Below, piece by piece: positions 25,416 to 35,589 of a stretch of 64,000 bases of DNA. Position 1 is the first letter of the stretch. Every line of letters starts with the position of its first letter. The notes beneath the pieces were generated by a model. That model saw nothing but the letters and a program-made list of their open reading frames with translations, had not been told where the DNA came from and did not search any database. Made by a program: the position numbers and the translations under genes. Origin of the DNA: JBQTGK01 sp052400665 (GTDB taxonomy: Bacteria > Bacteroidota > Bacteroidia > Bacteroidales > Marinifilaceae); assembly GCA_052400665.1 (NCBI GenBank), contig JBQTGK010000001.1, one strand, 5' to 3'.

Positions 25416-25524
25416 CAGCTTAGTATTTTCAATAAGGAAATTAATAGAAACAAGAATACAAAAAAAACTCACACATTATGCTCATATATCTATAAATGAG
25501 AAATTAAAAAATCGACCTAAAATT

Positions 25525-25562
25525 AAAAATGGCCATTCGATTTATTCGAACAGCCATTTTTT
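25525..25562 (-). terminator. Intrinsic terminator of the RND efflux operon
   Basis: AAAAATGGC-CA-TTCGA pairs with TTCGAA-CA-GCCATTTTT around a TTTA-type loop, with T-runs on both sides. It lies just after the stop of the TolC-like gene (25579, minus strand), so it ends that operon. It could also act on plus-strand transcripts. Confidence 0.8.
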
Positions 25563-25578
25563 TAAGTTCTGTATTTTT

Positions 25579-26868
25579 TTATTCTTTTAATATTCCACCT
25601 GTCATTCGAACCAAGGCAGTTCTCGATTGAACCAAATTAAATATTGCATTCAATCTTCCAAGTGCAGCATTCTGATAAATAATTTGAATATCGCGGTAAT
25701 TGAAGGAGTTAATGCTTCCCGACTCGTATTTATCTTTTGAGATCGAAAGATTTAATTCGGCAGCCTCCAAATTCTCCTGAGCCAACTTGTACAATTCTAA
25801 GCGAACATTATACAACTCGAACTGCTGAGCCAAAAGATTTGTTAAAGAATGCTTTATATCCTGGGTTTGAATTTTCCCTATTTCTTCTTCAATTTTTGAA
25901 ATTTGAAGGGCACGACGGTTTGTATTGCCATTAAATATCATAAAACTAAGACTTACATTGGCATAAAAATAATGCGCATCGGAAGTACTCGATGATGATC
26001 CATCATATTTAAGTTTAGTACGGCTTCCCTGAAAACCGGTACCTAATGATAGGTTTGGATAAAAATTACTTCTTGCCAAATCAATATCTCGCTTTAGTAT
26101 CATTTCCTGAATGTAGCGATTTTTCAAATTACTGTTACCTGCCAGCATTTTATCTAACAAATCAGCTAATTTAAATTCATCTACAACAGGTTTAAATTCA
26201 TCGGTAAACTGATAAGTTTTACTCTCCTGAACTCCTAATAGAAAATTTAAGTCGCGAACAGAATTGTTAAAATTCACTTCTTGTAACAAGAAGGAAGAAC
26301 GATCTTCCAACCAGGCATTTTTAGCTTGTAGTAGATCATAAGTAACCGAACTACCAATCTCTTTCCCAATTTTTTTTGTTTCATATCTATCAGCCGACAA
26401 ATCCATAATTTTTCGACTCACTTCTACTCTTTCCTTCTCAAGTAAAATTTTGTGATAAGCCAGAATAATCAGTTCTATTTTATTTTCTATAGCAACAATC
26501 GTGTTTCCTTTAGAAAGTTGTTCTAAATCGTCAAACTTATCTTTTCGTATATTCACAGCAAAACCATCAAACAAGGTCCAACTCACATCCAGTGATGGTG
26601 TTAAGCTAAGACTATTATAATCATTTGTTTCATTATAATTTTTAATTTCTTGTCCCACAAGATTAAACTGAACTTTTGGGTAACGCCCAACGGCTCCCCA
26701 TGAATTATTCAACTTGCTTATTTCCTCGTTTTTTCGGAATATTTTTAATTCATAATTATTCTCTAATCCTACCTGAATAGCTTTAGATAAACTTAACTCT
26801 TCCTGGGCATTAACTGCACAAAAGGCATAGATTGATAAGAATAAAAGGAATGATATTTTTTTTATCAT
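25579..26868 (-). CDS. TolC-family outer membrane efflux protein
   Basis: A 429-residue protein with a signal peptide (MIKKISFLLFLSIYAFCAVNAQ) and two TolC/OEP repeats, each of long coiled-coil helices plus beta strands. Near the start, LSLSKAIQVGLENNYELKIF is the usual opening of the family. It forms the outer-membrane channel of a tripartite pump with the RND transporter (26916-30080) and adaptor (30087-31208) in the same operon. Gaps of 47 and 6 bp separate the three genes. Substrate unknown; RND pumps of this group export drugs, dyes or lipids. Confidence 0.92.
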   Translation of the reverse strand: MIKKISFLLFLSIYAFCAVNAQEELSLSKAIQVGLENNYELKIFRKNEEISKLNNSWGAVGRYPKVQFNLVGQEIKNYNETNDYNSLSLTPSLDVSWTLFDGFAVNIRKDKFDDLEQLSKGNTIVAIENKIELIILAYHKILLEKERVEVSRKIMDLSADRYETKKIGKEIGSSVTYDLLQAKNAWLEDRSSFLLQEVNFNNSVRDLNFLLGVQESKTYQFTDEFKPVVDEFKLADLLDKMLAGNSNLKNRYIQEMILKRDIDLARSNFYPNLSLGTGFQGSRTKLKYDGSSSSTSDAHYFYANVSLSFMIFNGNTNRRALQISKIEEEIGKIQTQDIKHSLTNLLAQQFELYNVRLELYKLAQENLEAAELNLSISKDKYESGSINSFNYRDIQIIYQNAALGRLNAIFNLVQSRTALVRMTGGILKE

Positions 26869-26915
26869 TTAATTATTGTTTTATCCCCGAAACATAAGTT
26901 CGGGGAAATTGATTT

Positions 26916-29900
26916 TTAATCCATATTAACTTTCGATTCTCTAATTTTTGGCTCAACATCACGAGCTGTAATTTTTTCTCCTTCCCAAAAACTCTGAGTA
27001 ATTCTTTTTACATCATTCAGAATCATAATTACAACAGGGAAAAACATTAAAATAAACATGGTTCCCACCAAAACCCCATAAGCCAATGCAATGGCCATAG
27101 GTTTTAAAAATTGGGCCTGAAACGAAGTTTCCAAAATTAAAGGATATAATCCTACGGTAGTTGTAATTGTTGTTAAAACAATGGCTCTAAACCTTGCTTT
27201 ACCAGCCTCTTTTACTGCATCTACAGGTTCCAAACCTTCATCTAATAATGAATTATACTTGGAGAGAAAAACAACCGCATCGTTTATAATTACCCCCGAG
27301 AGAGCAACCATTCCCCATACACTTAACATGGAAACAGGAAACCCTTCTAAACCGTGCCCCCAAGCCGATCCTAACCAACCCAAAGGAATCATTAACAATA
27401 CAATTATTCCCTGTGTAAAACTCCTAAAGTGAATCATCACAATAAAAACAATCAACATAAAAGCAATTGAAAAATAAATCTTCAGCTCCTCGATATCTTC
27501 GGCCGATCGCTTTTGCTGACCTTGATATTCGGGACGAATATCTGGAAAGCGGGCTTCCAATTCGGGTAAAATATTTACATCGATGTATTCTAAAATTGGC
27601 GGAACTGGCTCGCTAGGATCAATTAATTCGGCATCGACACGTATTTCTCGTGCTCCGTTATAACGCTGAATACTTACCGGGCCTCTTAGTATTTCATATT
27701 CGATTAACTCGGATAAAGGAAACTCTCCTTTTGGAGTTCGAATTCTCATATCTTCCATTTGACCAATAAAAACCCTATCGGTTTTTGGATAACGAACCCA
27801 TACTTTAATTTCATCTTTTCCTTCCTGCAAACGCTGTGCTTGTCCTCCAAAAAATCCCTGACGAATTTGCGATGTAATAGAGCGTAAGTTCATTCCTAAA
27901 TAGTAGGCTTTAGGCTTTAATTTTAAACGAACCTCTCTACTTCCTAATGGATTATTATCATTTATATTATACAGAGATGCCATTTTTCGCAGCTCTCCCT
28001 GAAAGAAATCATTAGCCTGATTTAATTGGTTTAAATCTTTTCCTAGCAGTGATATGGAAACAGGAGCTCCCCAACGATTATTGGCACCTATGGTAAATTT
28101 CTCAACTCCGGTTACTTCTCCAATTTTATCTTTTACCCTGCTGGTTATGTCGAAACTGGAAACGGGCGCTCCTTCCATATCACGCAAAGTTACCGATAGA
28201 TTACCTGCATGTGGACCAGATTCTTGTCCGGAGAAGGCATTTCCGGAAGATAAGTTTGTGTATTTAATAAAAGTTGCAGTATCCTGAAACTCCTCCATTA
28301 AATCATCGTTTACCTCCCATACTGCTTTTTCGAATTCTTTTAATTTACCAATGGTAATATCCTTATTACTACCAGGTTTAAAGGCTATATTTATTGCAAA
28401 AGTATCGAACGACACATTTGGGAAAAATGTACTTTGTATTAGACCTCCACGAAACAATCCAACTGTTATAAACAAAAGAGCAAGTGGAATAAAAACAACA
28501 AACCATCTCCAGCGAACCACACGATTTAAGATGCCTGTATAAACATGATCCCGTACGTAAATAATTCCTTTTTCGATTTTCTTTCTAAACCGGTTAAAGA
28601 AATTATCCTTTCGGTTACGGTTTAAAACAACTTCGTTTCCTACGTGTCCGGGCAAAACAAAAAGACTTTCGAATAATGATAAACCCAAACAGGCAACAAC
28701 TACAAAAGCCATTTCGTACATAAACTCCATATTCCCTGTAACCAATAGAAGTGGCGAAAACGCAACCATTGTGGTAGTAACCGATGTTAACACGGCAGGT
28801 ACCACTTCAACGGTACCATCAACTGCAGCACGTCTTGGACTCTTTCCTTTTTCGAAATGGGAGTAAATATTTTCTCCAATCACAATTCCATCATCCACCA
28901 AAATACCTATGATGAGAATCATTCCAAAAAGAGAAATCATATTAATGGTAACTCCCATTAAATTTGCAAGGATAAACATTCCCAAAAAGGAAGCTGGAAT
29001 TCCCCAGGCTACCCATAAAGACAAACGAAAACTTAGAAAAAGAGCCAAACAAACAACAACCAGAAGTAATCCGTATCCTCCATTTCTATAAAGCAAGGAA
29101 AGTCTGGATTGCAATAAATCAACAAAATCGAAAGTAATCTCTAAACTTGCATCATCATTTTTTGCATTGAACTTCTTCGCATATTTATTACAGAAATCTG
29201 AAATTTCATCTAAATCTTCATCATTCAACTTGTTAACGCTAATCGAAATCGCCGGATTTTTATTCATGTACGATGAATTGGGTACATCCTGAAACTGGAA
29301 ATGAATATTTGCCACATCCCTGATTCGTATGTAACTACCATCGGGATTAGCTTTTAAAATAATCTCTCCAATTTGATCAGGATTAACCGAACGATTGCGT
29401 GTTCGAATTAATATTTCTTCGACTTCATTCTTTATGGCACCACCCGAAATATCAATATTATTATTGGCTATTGCTGCCGAAATCTCACTAAACGTAAGCT
29501 GATAACGGCGCAAATTATCTTCTTTTACTTCTACCGACAATTCCAATTGGGGAAAACCCGAAAGCGTAATTTGCGACATCACCTTAGAACGCATCAAATC
29601 GTCATAAATATCGTCAGCATATCTCTTTAAGGTTAGCAAGTCGGCATCGCCGGTCACTGCCATTCGTATGGCTGGTGTTGTTGCTCTTCGCTTAGCAATC
29701 ACAGCTTTTTCGGCTCCAGAAGGAAAGGATGGAATCCCATCAACAGCGTTCTTAACATCGGCAAGCGTTTCGTCGAGATCATAATCCCCAGTAGTGGTTA
29801 TGGTAAGACGAGCGTATCCCTCCGATGAAACAGAGTTCATTTCCTTTATGCCAACAATTCCCCGAACAGCATCTTCCATTCTGGAAGTAATTCCCTCTTC

Positions 29901-30080
29901 TACCTCTTTGGGTGAAGCTCCCGGATACACCATGGAAACGGAAATTGTTTTTGATTCATTCTCAGGAAAAAATGACTTTTTCATAAAAACTAAAGAAGTA
30001 GAACCAGCTATTACCATTAAGGCAATAATCATTTTTCCGTAAAACGGATATTTTACAAATTGTGATATAATATTTCTCAT
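26916..30080 (-). CDS. RND-family efflux transporter (inner-membrane component)
   Basis: A 1054-residue AcrB/HAE1-type permease with the twofold organisation of six membrane helices and a large periplasmic loop, repeated. Visible: MKKSFFPENESKTISVSM at the N-terminus, GILVDDGIVIGENIYSHF carrying the proton-relay aspartates of helix 4, and the second half starting at the IYFSIAFMLIVFIVMI helix. The charged SVSMVYPGASPKEVEEGI pattern is the standard periplasmic entry. It captures substrates from the periplasm or membrane using the proton gradient. The third operon member is a TolC-type channel. This subgroup often has no separate resistance phenotype assigned. Confidence 0.93.
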   Translation of the reverse strand: MRNIISQFVKYPFYGKMIIALMVIAGSTSLVFMKKSFFPENESKTISVSMVYPGASPKEVEEGITSRMEDAVRGIVGIKEMNSVSSEGYARLTITTTGDYDLDETLADVKNAVDGIPSFPSGAEKAVIAKRRATTPAIRMAVTGDADLLTLKRYADDIYDDLMRSKVMSQITLSGFPQLELSVEVKEDNLRRYQLTFSEISAAIANNNIDISGGAIKNEVEEILIRTRNRSVNPDQIGEIILKANPDGSYIRIRDVANIHFQFQDVPNSSYMNKNPAISISVNKLNDEDLDEISDFCNKYAKKFNAKNDDASLEITFDFVDLLQSRLSLLYRNGGYGLLLVVVCLALFLSFRLSLWVAWGIPASFLGMFILANLMGVTINMISLFGMILIIGILVDDGIVIGENIYSHFEKGKSPRRAAVDGTVEVVPAVLTSVTTTMVAFSPLLLVTGNMEFMYEMAFVVVACLGLSLFESLFVLPGHVGNEVVLNRNRKDNFFNRFRKKIEKGIIYVRDHVYTGILNRVVRWRWFVVFIPLALLFITVGLFRGGLIQSTFFPNVSFDTFAINIAFKPGSNKDITIGKLKEFEKAVWEVNDDLMEEFQDTATFIKYTNLSSGNAFSGQESGPHAGNLSVTLRDMEGAPVSSFDITSRVKDKIGEVTGVEKFTIGANNRWGAPVSISLLGKDLNQLNQANDFFQGELRKMASLYNINDNNPLGSREVRLKLKPKAYYLGMNLRSITSQIRQGFFGGQAQRLQEGKDEIKVWVRYPKTDRVFIGQMEDMRIRTPKGEFPLSELIEYEILRGPVSIQRYNGAREIRVDAELIDPSEPVPPILEYIDVNILPELEARFPDIRPEYQGQQKRSAEDIEELKIYFSIAFMLIVFIVMIHFRSFTQGIIVLLMIPLGWLGSAWGHGLEGFPVSMLSVWGMVALSGVIINDAVVFLSKYNSLLDEGLEPVDAVKEAGKARFRAIVLTTITTTVGLYPLILETSFQAQFLKPMAIALAYGVLVGTMFILMFFPVVIMILNDVKRITQSFWEGEKITARDVEPKIRESKVNMD

Positions 30081-30086
30081 TATGCT

Positions 30087-31208
30087 CTATTTCTGAATTT
30101 TTACTTTCATGTTTTCAGTTGCTTTAACAGGAGGTTCAACCACAAGAATTTCACCCTCTTTTAGACCATTAAACACCAAAGTATTTTCATTTCGCTTAAT
30201 AACCGAAATCTCCTTCTCTTTCATTACATCACCTTCAACAACAAATACTTTATTCGAACTAAATACTGCATTTCTAGGAATCTCCATTGCATTCGCAATC
30301 ATTTTTCCATTAAAACGAGCAGTTAAAAATTGTCCCTGATATAATTCCTGATTGTTTGTTTTTTCAATTTTTACAAACACAGAAATCGACTGTGTGCCCT
30401 GATCCACAAAATCTGATTTTCGCACTAACTTTCCTGTACAAAGCACATCGCCATTAGCATTAAGAATATCAACTTTTTCGTTAAGATTTAGCCATCTAAC
30501 ATCACTAGATTCAAGAGGAACCTGAAGCTCTAAATTATTTGATTGAATAATTCCGGCAAGCTTAGATCCCATTCCAGCAACCGAGCCAATTTGCGTATTT
30601 ACTGCTACATAAGAACCATCAAAGGGAGCATATATTTTTCTTTTCTCCAGCTTTACTTCGGCACTTTTAATTGCATAATAATCGGCTAAGATATTTCTGC
30701 TGGCCATGAATACTTTTTCCTGATCGGATTTTACTGTTGGCAATTCAGAAATTGGCAGATCCAGATTAATTGAATTAAAAAAGCTCATCCATTCGTCGAA
30801 ATTGTCAGCATAATCAACTTTTATATCTGGTAAATTTTCGGCAAGTTTATTTAAAAACCGACTTTTCTGAGCACGCAGATCCATTTTTGCATCTTCCTCG
30901 TAAATACGAATCAACAACTGTCCTTTTTTAAATTTTTGTCCAACCTTCAAAGGAACTCCGGCTTCAACAATTCGCCCCGCTACTTCAGAACTTAAGTTCA
31001 CTTCAAGATTGGAAGCCAATCGGCCTTTTTCCACAATTGGAGCAGAAATAGAATGGTAGGCAACCGGCTCAACTCTTACCACAGGAATTTTTTTCCTGTC
31101 GAGATTCTTCTTCGGATCCTTTTTTAATCCTGCTAATATTTCCATTACAAAAAATGCAACGACCAAAGTTACAATGACCGATAATACAATAATTACTTTT
31201 CTATTCAT
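30087..31208 (-). CDS. Efflux pump periplasmic adaptor (HlyD/MFP family)
   Basis: A 373-residue membrane fusion protein. One N-terminal membrane helix (about 4-24), then a barrel-sandwich half-motif AGRIVEAGVPLKVGQKFKKG (about 78-97), a helical hairpin (about 105-180), the second lipoyl half-motif KIYAPFDGSYVAVN (about 191-204), a beta-barrel domain and a C-terminal membrane-proximal domain (GLKEGEILVVEPPVK). It connects the RND transporter, whose gene begins 6 bp downstream, to the outer-membrane channel. First gene of the operon. Confidence 0.92.
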   Translation of the reverse strand: MNRKVIIVLSVIVTLVVAFFVMEILAGLKKDPKKNLDRKKIPVVRVEPVAYHSISAPIVEKGRLASNLEVNLSSEVAGRIVEAGVPLKVGQKFKKGQLLIRIYEEDAKMDLRAQKSRFLNKLAENLPDIKVDYADNFDEWMSFFNSINLDLPISELPTVKSDQEKVFMASRNILADYYAIKSAEVKLEKRKIYAPFDGSYVAVNTQIGSVAGMGSKLAGIIQSNNLELQVPLESSDVRWLNLNEKVDILNANGDVLCTGKLVRKSDFVDQGTQSISVFVKIEKTNNQELYQGQFLTARFNGKMIANAMEIPRNAVFSSNKVFVVEGDVMKEKEISVIKRNENTLVFNGLKEGEILVVEPPVKATENMKVKIQK

Positions 31209-31452
31209 CTAGTATTTAAGTTAGTGTAGTTTTTATGTGGTATAAAAATAAATGACCTATTTATAGAAATGTAAAGATAATATTTAAAGGTAAATACATA
31301 ACATTTTATACCCTCTTAACAAATAATTAAATAAAACCTCCCTATTACAGCAAAAACAAAGCATTAACAATTTATTCCAGTTTCTTCTAAAAAGTTATTG
31401 TGAGGATACAGAAAAAAGTGCGATTTTTGTTCTCTCTAAAAAAATCGATAAA
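31209..31452. other. Divergent intergenic region between efflux operon and DUF493 gene
   Basis: About 245 bp, AT-rich, presumably holding both promoters. No clear operator or TAnnTTTG box could be assigned with confidence. Confidence 0.4.
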
Positions 31453-31725
31453 ATGGATAAGGAAAAATACAACAGAATTAAACAGCAATTATTTGAGTCG
31501 ACAAAATGGCCTTCCCTATATATGTTTAAATTTATTGTTCCCAATAATGAAGACAAAATAAATGCTGTTAAAAATCTGTTTCCCACAGATACAAAATTCA
31601 CATACAAAACATCGAAAGATATTCGTTATATTGGAATTACCGTAAAAAAAGTAATGAACTCGGCTGATGATGTTGTTGAAATATATGCCAGAGCACAAGG
31701 AATAAAAGGAATTATGGCTTTGTAA
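31453..31725 (+). CDS. DUF493 family protein (YbeD-like)
   Basis: A 90-residue protein with the DUF493 layout: a WPSLYMFKFIVPN strand near residues 19-31, then helix, then TKFTYKTSKDIRYIGITVKKVMNSADDVVEIY and a final helix. The ferredoxin-like alpha/beta fold resembles the ACT domain. The family is widespread and structurally known (E. coli YbeD) but has no proven function; a regulatory role for lipoate metabolism has been proposed for YbeD by genomic context. Here it stands alone between the efflux operon and the SusC region, so its context is not informative. Confidence 0.88.
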   Translation: MDKEKYNRIKQQLFESTKWPSLYMFKFIVPNNEDKINAVKNLFPTDTKFTYKTSKDIRYIGITVKKVMNSADDVVEIYARAQGIKGIMAL

Positions 31726-31935
31726 ATTCATGAAACAAAATTTCACAATTAGGCTAAATTAAAATCAGTCTTTTTTTTGATTCTCTTTACAAACATGATA
31801 TTTCTCAAATAAATTATCTAAATAGATATATCAGGAATATGAAAAATAAATTTTTCATATTATTACAACAGCAATAATACTAAGCATTTAATAATAAAAT
31901 AAACTAAAAATTTAAATTTATTTTGACATTTTTTA

Positions 31936-31976
31936 ACATACTAGTATGTACTGGTAGTTATTTTTATATATATTTG
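31936..31976 (+). promoter_or_regulatory. Candidate SusC promoter with an overlapping operator palindrome
   Basis: TATATTTG at 31969-31976 fits the Bacteroidota -7 box (TAnnTTTG). No TTTG -33 box lies at the normal distance; instead a perfect 14-bp palindrome ACATACTAGTATGT occupies 31936-31949, the place where an activator would sit. This suggests an activator-dependent promoter for the uptake operon. Confidence 0.45.
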
Positions 31977-32087
31977 TTGCAAAGGTTTTCGTTTAAACCT
32001 ATAATTGAATTATTGAGGTGAATTTTTAACTAATCATTTTCGTGAATTCATAACCATGCAAACACAGTCATTTATAAAACTTGTTTA

Positions 32088-32136
32088 CAGACATTCTCAT
32101 CGAGGACTTTTTGAATGTCTGATTTGTTGATACCCC
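32088..32136 (+). ncRNA. Structured leader element 1 (hairpin plus GATTTGTTGATACCCC tail)
   Basis: A perfect 9-bp stem CAGACATTC (32088-32096) / GAATGTCTG (32113-32121) is followed at once by GATTTGTTGATACCCC. A similar hairpin with tail GATTTGTTAATCCCCC lies at 38574-38618, upstream of another gene of the same block. It does not match any riboswitch class I know. A regulatory leader or small RNA is inferred from the repetition. Confidence 0.4.
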
Positions 32137-32413
32137 TTATCATTTTTTTAGGTAGCTACCACCTAGCCTAAAAATTATTGCCATTCTTCAAAGGCAACCA
32201 ATTCATTATACATATTAGTACTTAAATAGCATCAATATAATTGTTCTTTTTAAATAAGAACAATTGTATTTTACTAGGTATTATTTAAAGTAAAACGAAA
32301 TTATAGGAAACAGAGAATGCTACCAACATTCTCCGTTCTCAAATACTAATCGTTTGTTGTTCTATGCTTGAAACTAAAGAACAACAAAACTAATTTTTAA
32401 CGCATCTAAATAT

Positions 32414-35400
32414 ATGAAAAAAAATGCAAAAACTACTGTACATTGTAGATCTGTGCAGTCGAGCTATGTTTCATGGATCATGAAATTATGCATTCTAATC
32501 GCAGTTATTGGGATCTTCCCTTTTAATGCTGTAAGTTCCAACAATTTTACAAACCTGCAAGAAAATCAGAAAACAATTTCTGGAACAGTTATCGATGATC
32601 AAGATTTACCTTTAATCGGTGTTAACATCATTATAAAAGGCAGTTCCATTGGTACAGTTACCGACTTAGATGGTAATTTTCAACTATCAGTGTCTGAAAA
32701 CTCTGTACTTAAATTCTCATTTATCGGTTACATCGATCAGGAAATTGTAGTAGGGAATCAGACAGATTTCAAAATTATTCTTAAAGAGGACGTACAAGGT
32801 TTGAACGAAGTTGTAGTTGTTGGTTATGGTGTTCAGAAAAAATCTGATTTAACAGGTGCTGTTGCATCTATAAAAGCCGAAGATTTGGCAAAAACACCAT
32901 CTTCAAACCCTGTAAATGCATTACAAGGTAAAGTAGCGGGGGTAACCATTACCAAATATGGTGGAGCTCCTGGTGCAGGTTCTAATATTACAATCCGAGG
33001 AATTGGTACTATTGGTAACAACAATCCATTGTACATTATTGATGGATTACCTGGTTCAATGTCTCTGCTTAATCCTGATGATATTGCCTCTATTGAAGTA
33101 TTGAAGGATGGAGCGGCTGCTGCAATTTATGGTTCTCGTGCTGCAAATGGTGTGGTTTTAATCACTACAAAAAAAGGAAAAGCTGGTAAGGTAAATGTTG
33201 ATTTCAACATGCATGTGGGATCTGTTAAAGCAATTGATGAATTGGATTTATTGGATTCTGAAGGATATGTAAAAGTACATAGAATGATGTATGAGAATGC
33301 CGGAGAAGATTTAAAAGCCTATATTACAGATCCTATTATAGCAAATACTGACTGGCAAAAGGAAGTATCGAGAACAGCGATGCAACAATTCTATAACCTT
33401 AGCATTAATGGTGGTAACGATTTGGGTTACTTTGGTATTTCAGGAAGTTGGAACGATGAAGAAGGTACTTTAATTGGTGGAGAATACCTTAAGAAAACTC
33501 TTCGTGCAAAACTTGGAATGGAAAAAGGCCGTTTGAAAATAGATGCAAACATTTCTTATGCAGAAACCAACTCAGAAGGCCATAAATTCTCATTAAGGGA
33601 CACTTACAACATTACCCCTTTAATTTCTCCATTTGATGAAGAAGGTAACGTACAATTAACTTCTGGTGATATGCCTGCCAATGCAAATCCATATGCAAAC
33701 CACATCAACAATAAAGGAGAAAAAGATTTACAATATTTTACTGCAAATGTAACTGGTCGTCTTAAAATTACTGATTGGTTATCATACCAGGTAAACTTAG
33801 GCTTGATTAATAGCAATGATATTGAGTGGAGCTATCATCCAAAATTCCAACGAAGCCCGAAAGATGCTGAAGATTGGATTTACTATGGTGAAGAACGCAA
33901 CAACTACTGTTCACAGATAATGGAGCACTTGATCAATTTCAATAAAGATTTTGAAAAGCACTCTGTAAGTGCTGTAGCTGGTTATACAGCATCGAAGGAA
34001 ACTAACAAATGGATCGGAGCAAATGTAACTGGTAAAAAAACAGAGTATTCTGCAGAAGATGATAATGTAATTACAAACGATGTTCCTGCTGGCTTCCTTG
34101 ATCCAAACTTTATGACCTTAAATGGAGGTGAAGGTGGTACCTATAATGCTTCTGGTAGCAATAATAAATACACACGTACATCTATTTTAGGTCGTATCAA
34201 CTATTCATTTGATAGTAAGTATCTTGTACAAGTAACAGCTCGCCGTGACGGTTCTTCTAAATTTGGTAAAAATGAGAGATATGGAACCTTCCCTTCATTT
34301 GCTTTAGGGTGGAGAATTACAGAAGAAGATTTTATGTCATCATATGATTTTATCGACAATTTAAAATTGCGTGCTTCATGGGGTAAATTAGGTAATGAGA
34401 TCACACTGGGATTGTACCAGTATGAGACTTTGATTTATTCAGGTACAGGCGAAAATACTGGATATGTTAGAGGTACCGGGGCTAACCCTTGGACGGGTAG
34501 TACAGCCTGGGATGTAGCAAATCCAGACCTTAAATGGGAAACTACTATTTCGAAAAACTTAGGTTTGGATTTTGCCATGTTTAATTCTAAAATTACTGGT
34601 ACTGCAAACTACTACAACACAACCACAGAAGATATGCTAGTAGTTAATAAGTTAGCAGGATCAGCAGGTATAAATGATCCGATAGTTAACGTTGGGGAAA
34701 TTGAAAACAAAGGTCTTGAGTTAGAGTTAGGATATCATAAAAACCAAGGTAATTTCACTTTTAATATTAATGGTACATTAACCACCATAAAAAATGAAGT
34801 TCTAAGTCTTGCTAATACAGATCAGGCTCTATTTGGAGAAGGTTTGAAATTTGGAACCTCTCACTTCCCAACACAAACTAAAGTTGGTACCGAGATTGGT
34901 GCTTTTTATTTATACCAAGCAGATGGAATTTTCCAATCAATGGATGAAGTTAATGCCCATGTTAACTCAGAAGGCACATTATTACAAAAATCCGCAAAGC
35001 CAGGAGATATCCGCTTTAAAGATATGAATGGTGATGGTGTAATCGATCCAAAAGATAAAGTATATTCAGGTAGTGGAATTCCAGATTTCACCTATTCTTT
35101 AAGCTTCGATGTAAAATACATAGGATTTGACTTTTCGATGATGTTCTACGGTTCTCATGGAAATGATTTGTACAATGGTAATCGCTATTATTTGGAAAAC
35201 ATGTCCGCAGGTCAAAACTTCCTTGCTTCCACTTTAAATGCATGGACCGAAGACAATCAAAACACAAGTATGCCTAGAGCAATTCTTGGTGACCCTAATA
35301 GAAACACCCGTGAATCCACCAGATATTTAGAAGATGGCTCGTTCTTAAGATTGAAGAACATTGAATTGGGATATACATTACCAAAAGAGGTGATTAGTAA

Positions 35401-35575
35401 AATTGGAATTACAAAATGTAGAGTATATGTAAATGCACAAAACATTTGGACAAAAACTGATTACTCGGGTATTGACCCTGAAGTAGGGCGCAGCGGAGTT
35501 TTAAATCAAGGTATTGATCGTAGCCTCTATCCTATTAACAAGTCATTCTTTGCAGGAATTCAATTATCATTCTAA
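32414..35575 (+). CDS. SusC/RagA-type TonB-linked outer membrane protein
   Basis: A 1053-residue TonB-dependent transporter. Order of parts: signal region (about 1-42, with a long N-terminus before the hydrophobic core LCILIAVIGIFPF), a carboxypeptidase-D regulatory-like domain (about 53-125, ISGTVIDDQDLPLIGVNI), the TonB box region LNEVVVVGYG, the plug domain with LQGKVAGVTI and DGLPGSMSLLNPDDIASIEVLKDGAAAAIYGSRAANGVV-type sequence, then the 22-strand barrel ending in aromatic FAGIQLSF. It imports oligomers bound by SusD with energy from TonB. SusD follows after 14 bp; the linked peptidases suggest peptides as cargo. Confidence 0.95.
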   Translation: MKKNAKTTVHCRSVQSSYVSWIMKLCILIAVIGIFPFNAVSSNNFTNLQENQKTISGTVIDDQDLPLIGVNIIIKGSSIGTVTDLDGNFQLSVSENSVLKFSFIGYIDQEIVVGNQTDFKIILKEDVQGLNEVVVVGYGVQKKSDLTGAVASIKAEDLAKTPSSNPVNALQGKVAGVTITKYGGAPGAGSNITIRGIGTIGNNNPLYIIDGLPGSMSLLNPDDIASIEVLKDGAAAAIYGSRAANGVVLITTKKGKAGKVNVDFNMHVGSVKAIDELDLLDSEGYVKVHRMMYENAGEDLKAYITDPIIANTDWQKEVSRTAMQQFYNLSINGGNDLGYFGISGSWNDEEGTLIGGEYLKKTLRAKLGMEKGRLKIDANISYAETNSEGHKFSLRDTYNITPLISPFDEEGNVQLTSGDMPANANPYANHINNKGEKDLQYFTANVTGRLKITDWLSYQVNLGLINSNDIEWSYHPKFQRSPKDAEDWIYYGEERNNYCSQIMEHLINFNKDFEKHSVSAVAGYTASKETNKWIGANVTGKKTEYSAEDDNVITNDVPAGFLDPNFMTLNGGEGGTYNASGSNNKYTRTSILGRINYSFDSKYLVQVTARRDGSSKFGKNERYGTFPSFALGWRITEEDFMSSYDFIDNLKLRASWGKLGNEITLGLYQYETLIYSGTGENTGYVRGTGANPWTGSTAWDVANPDLKWETTISKNLGLDFAMFNSKITGTANYYNTTTEDMLVVNKLAGSAGINDPIVNVGEIENKGLELELGYHKNQGNFTFNINGTLTTIKNEVLSLANTDQALFGEGLKFGTSHFPTQTKVGTEIGAFYLYQADGIFQSMDEVNAHVNSEGTLLQKSAKPGDIRFKDMNGDGVIDPKDKVYSGSGIPDFTYSLSFDVKYIGFDFSMMFYGSHGNDLYNGNRYYLENMSAGQNFLASTLNAWTEDNQNTSMPRAILGDPNRNTRESTRYLEDGSFLRLKNIELGYTLPKEVISKIGITKCRVYVNAQNIWTKTDYSGIDPEVGRSGVLNQGIDRSLYPINKSFFAGIQLSF

Positions 35576-35589
35576 ACAAAATCGAAAAC

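Larger units (their letters stand above)
31726..32413. other. Long leader region upstream of the SusC/SusD operon
   Basis: About 690 bp with no gene. It contains a palindrome (31936-31949), a TATATTTG promoter box (31969-31976) and a hairpin followed by a tail also seen upstream of the aminopeptidase P gene (32088-32136). The transcript leader would be about 430 nt, much longer than usual. Confidence 0.55.
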
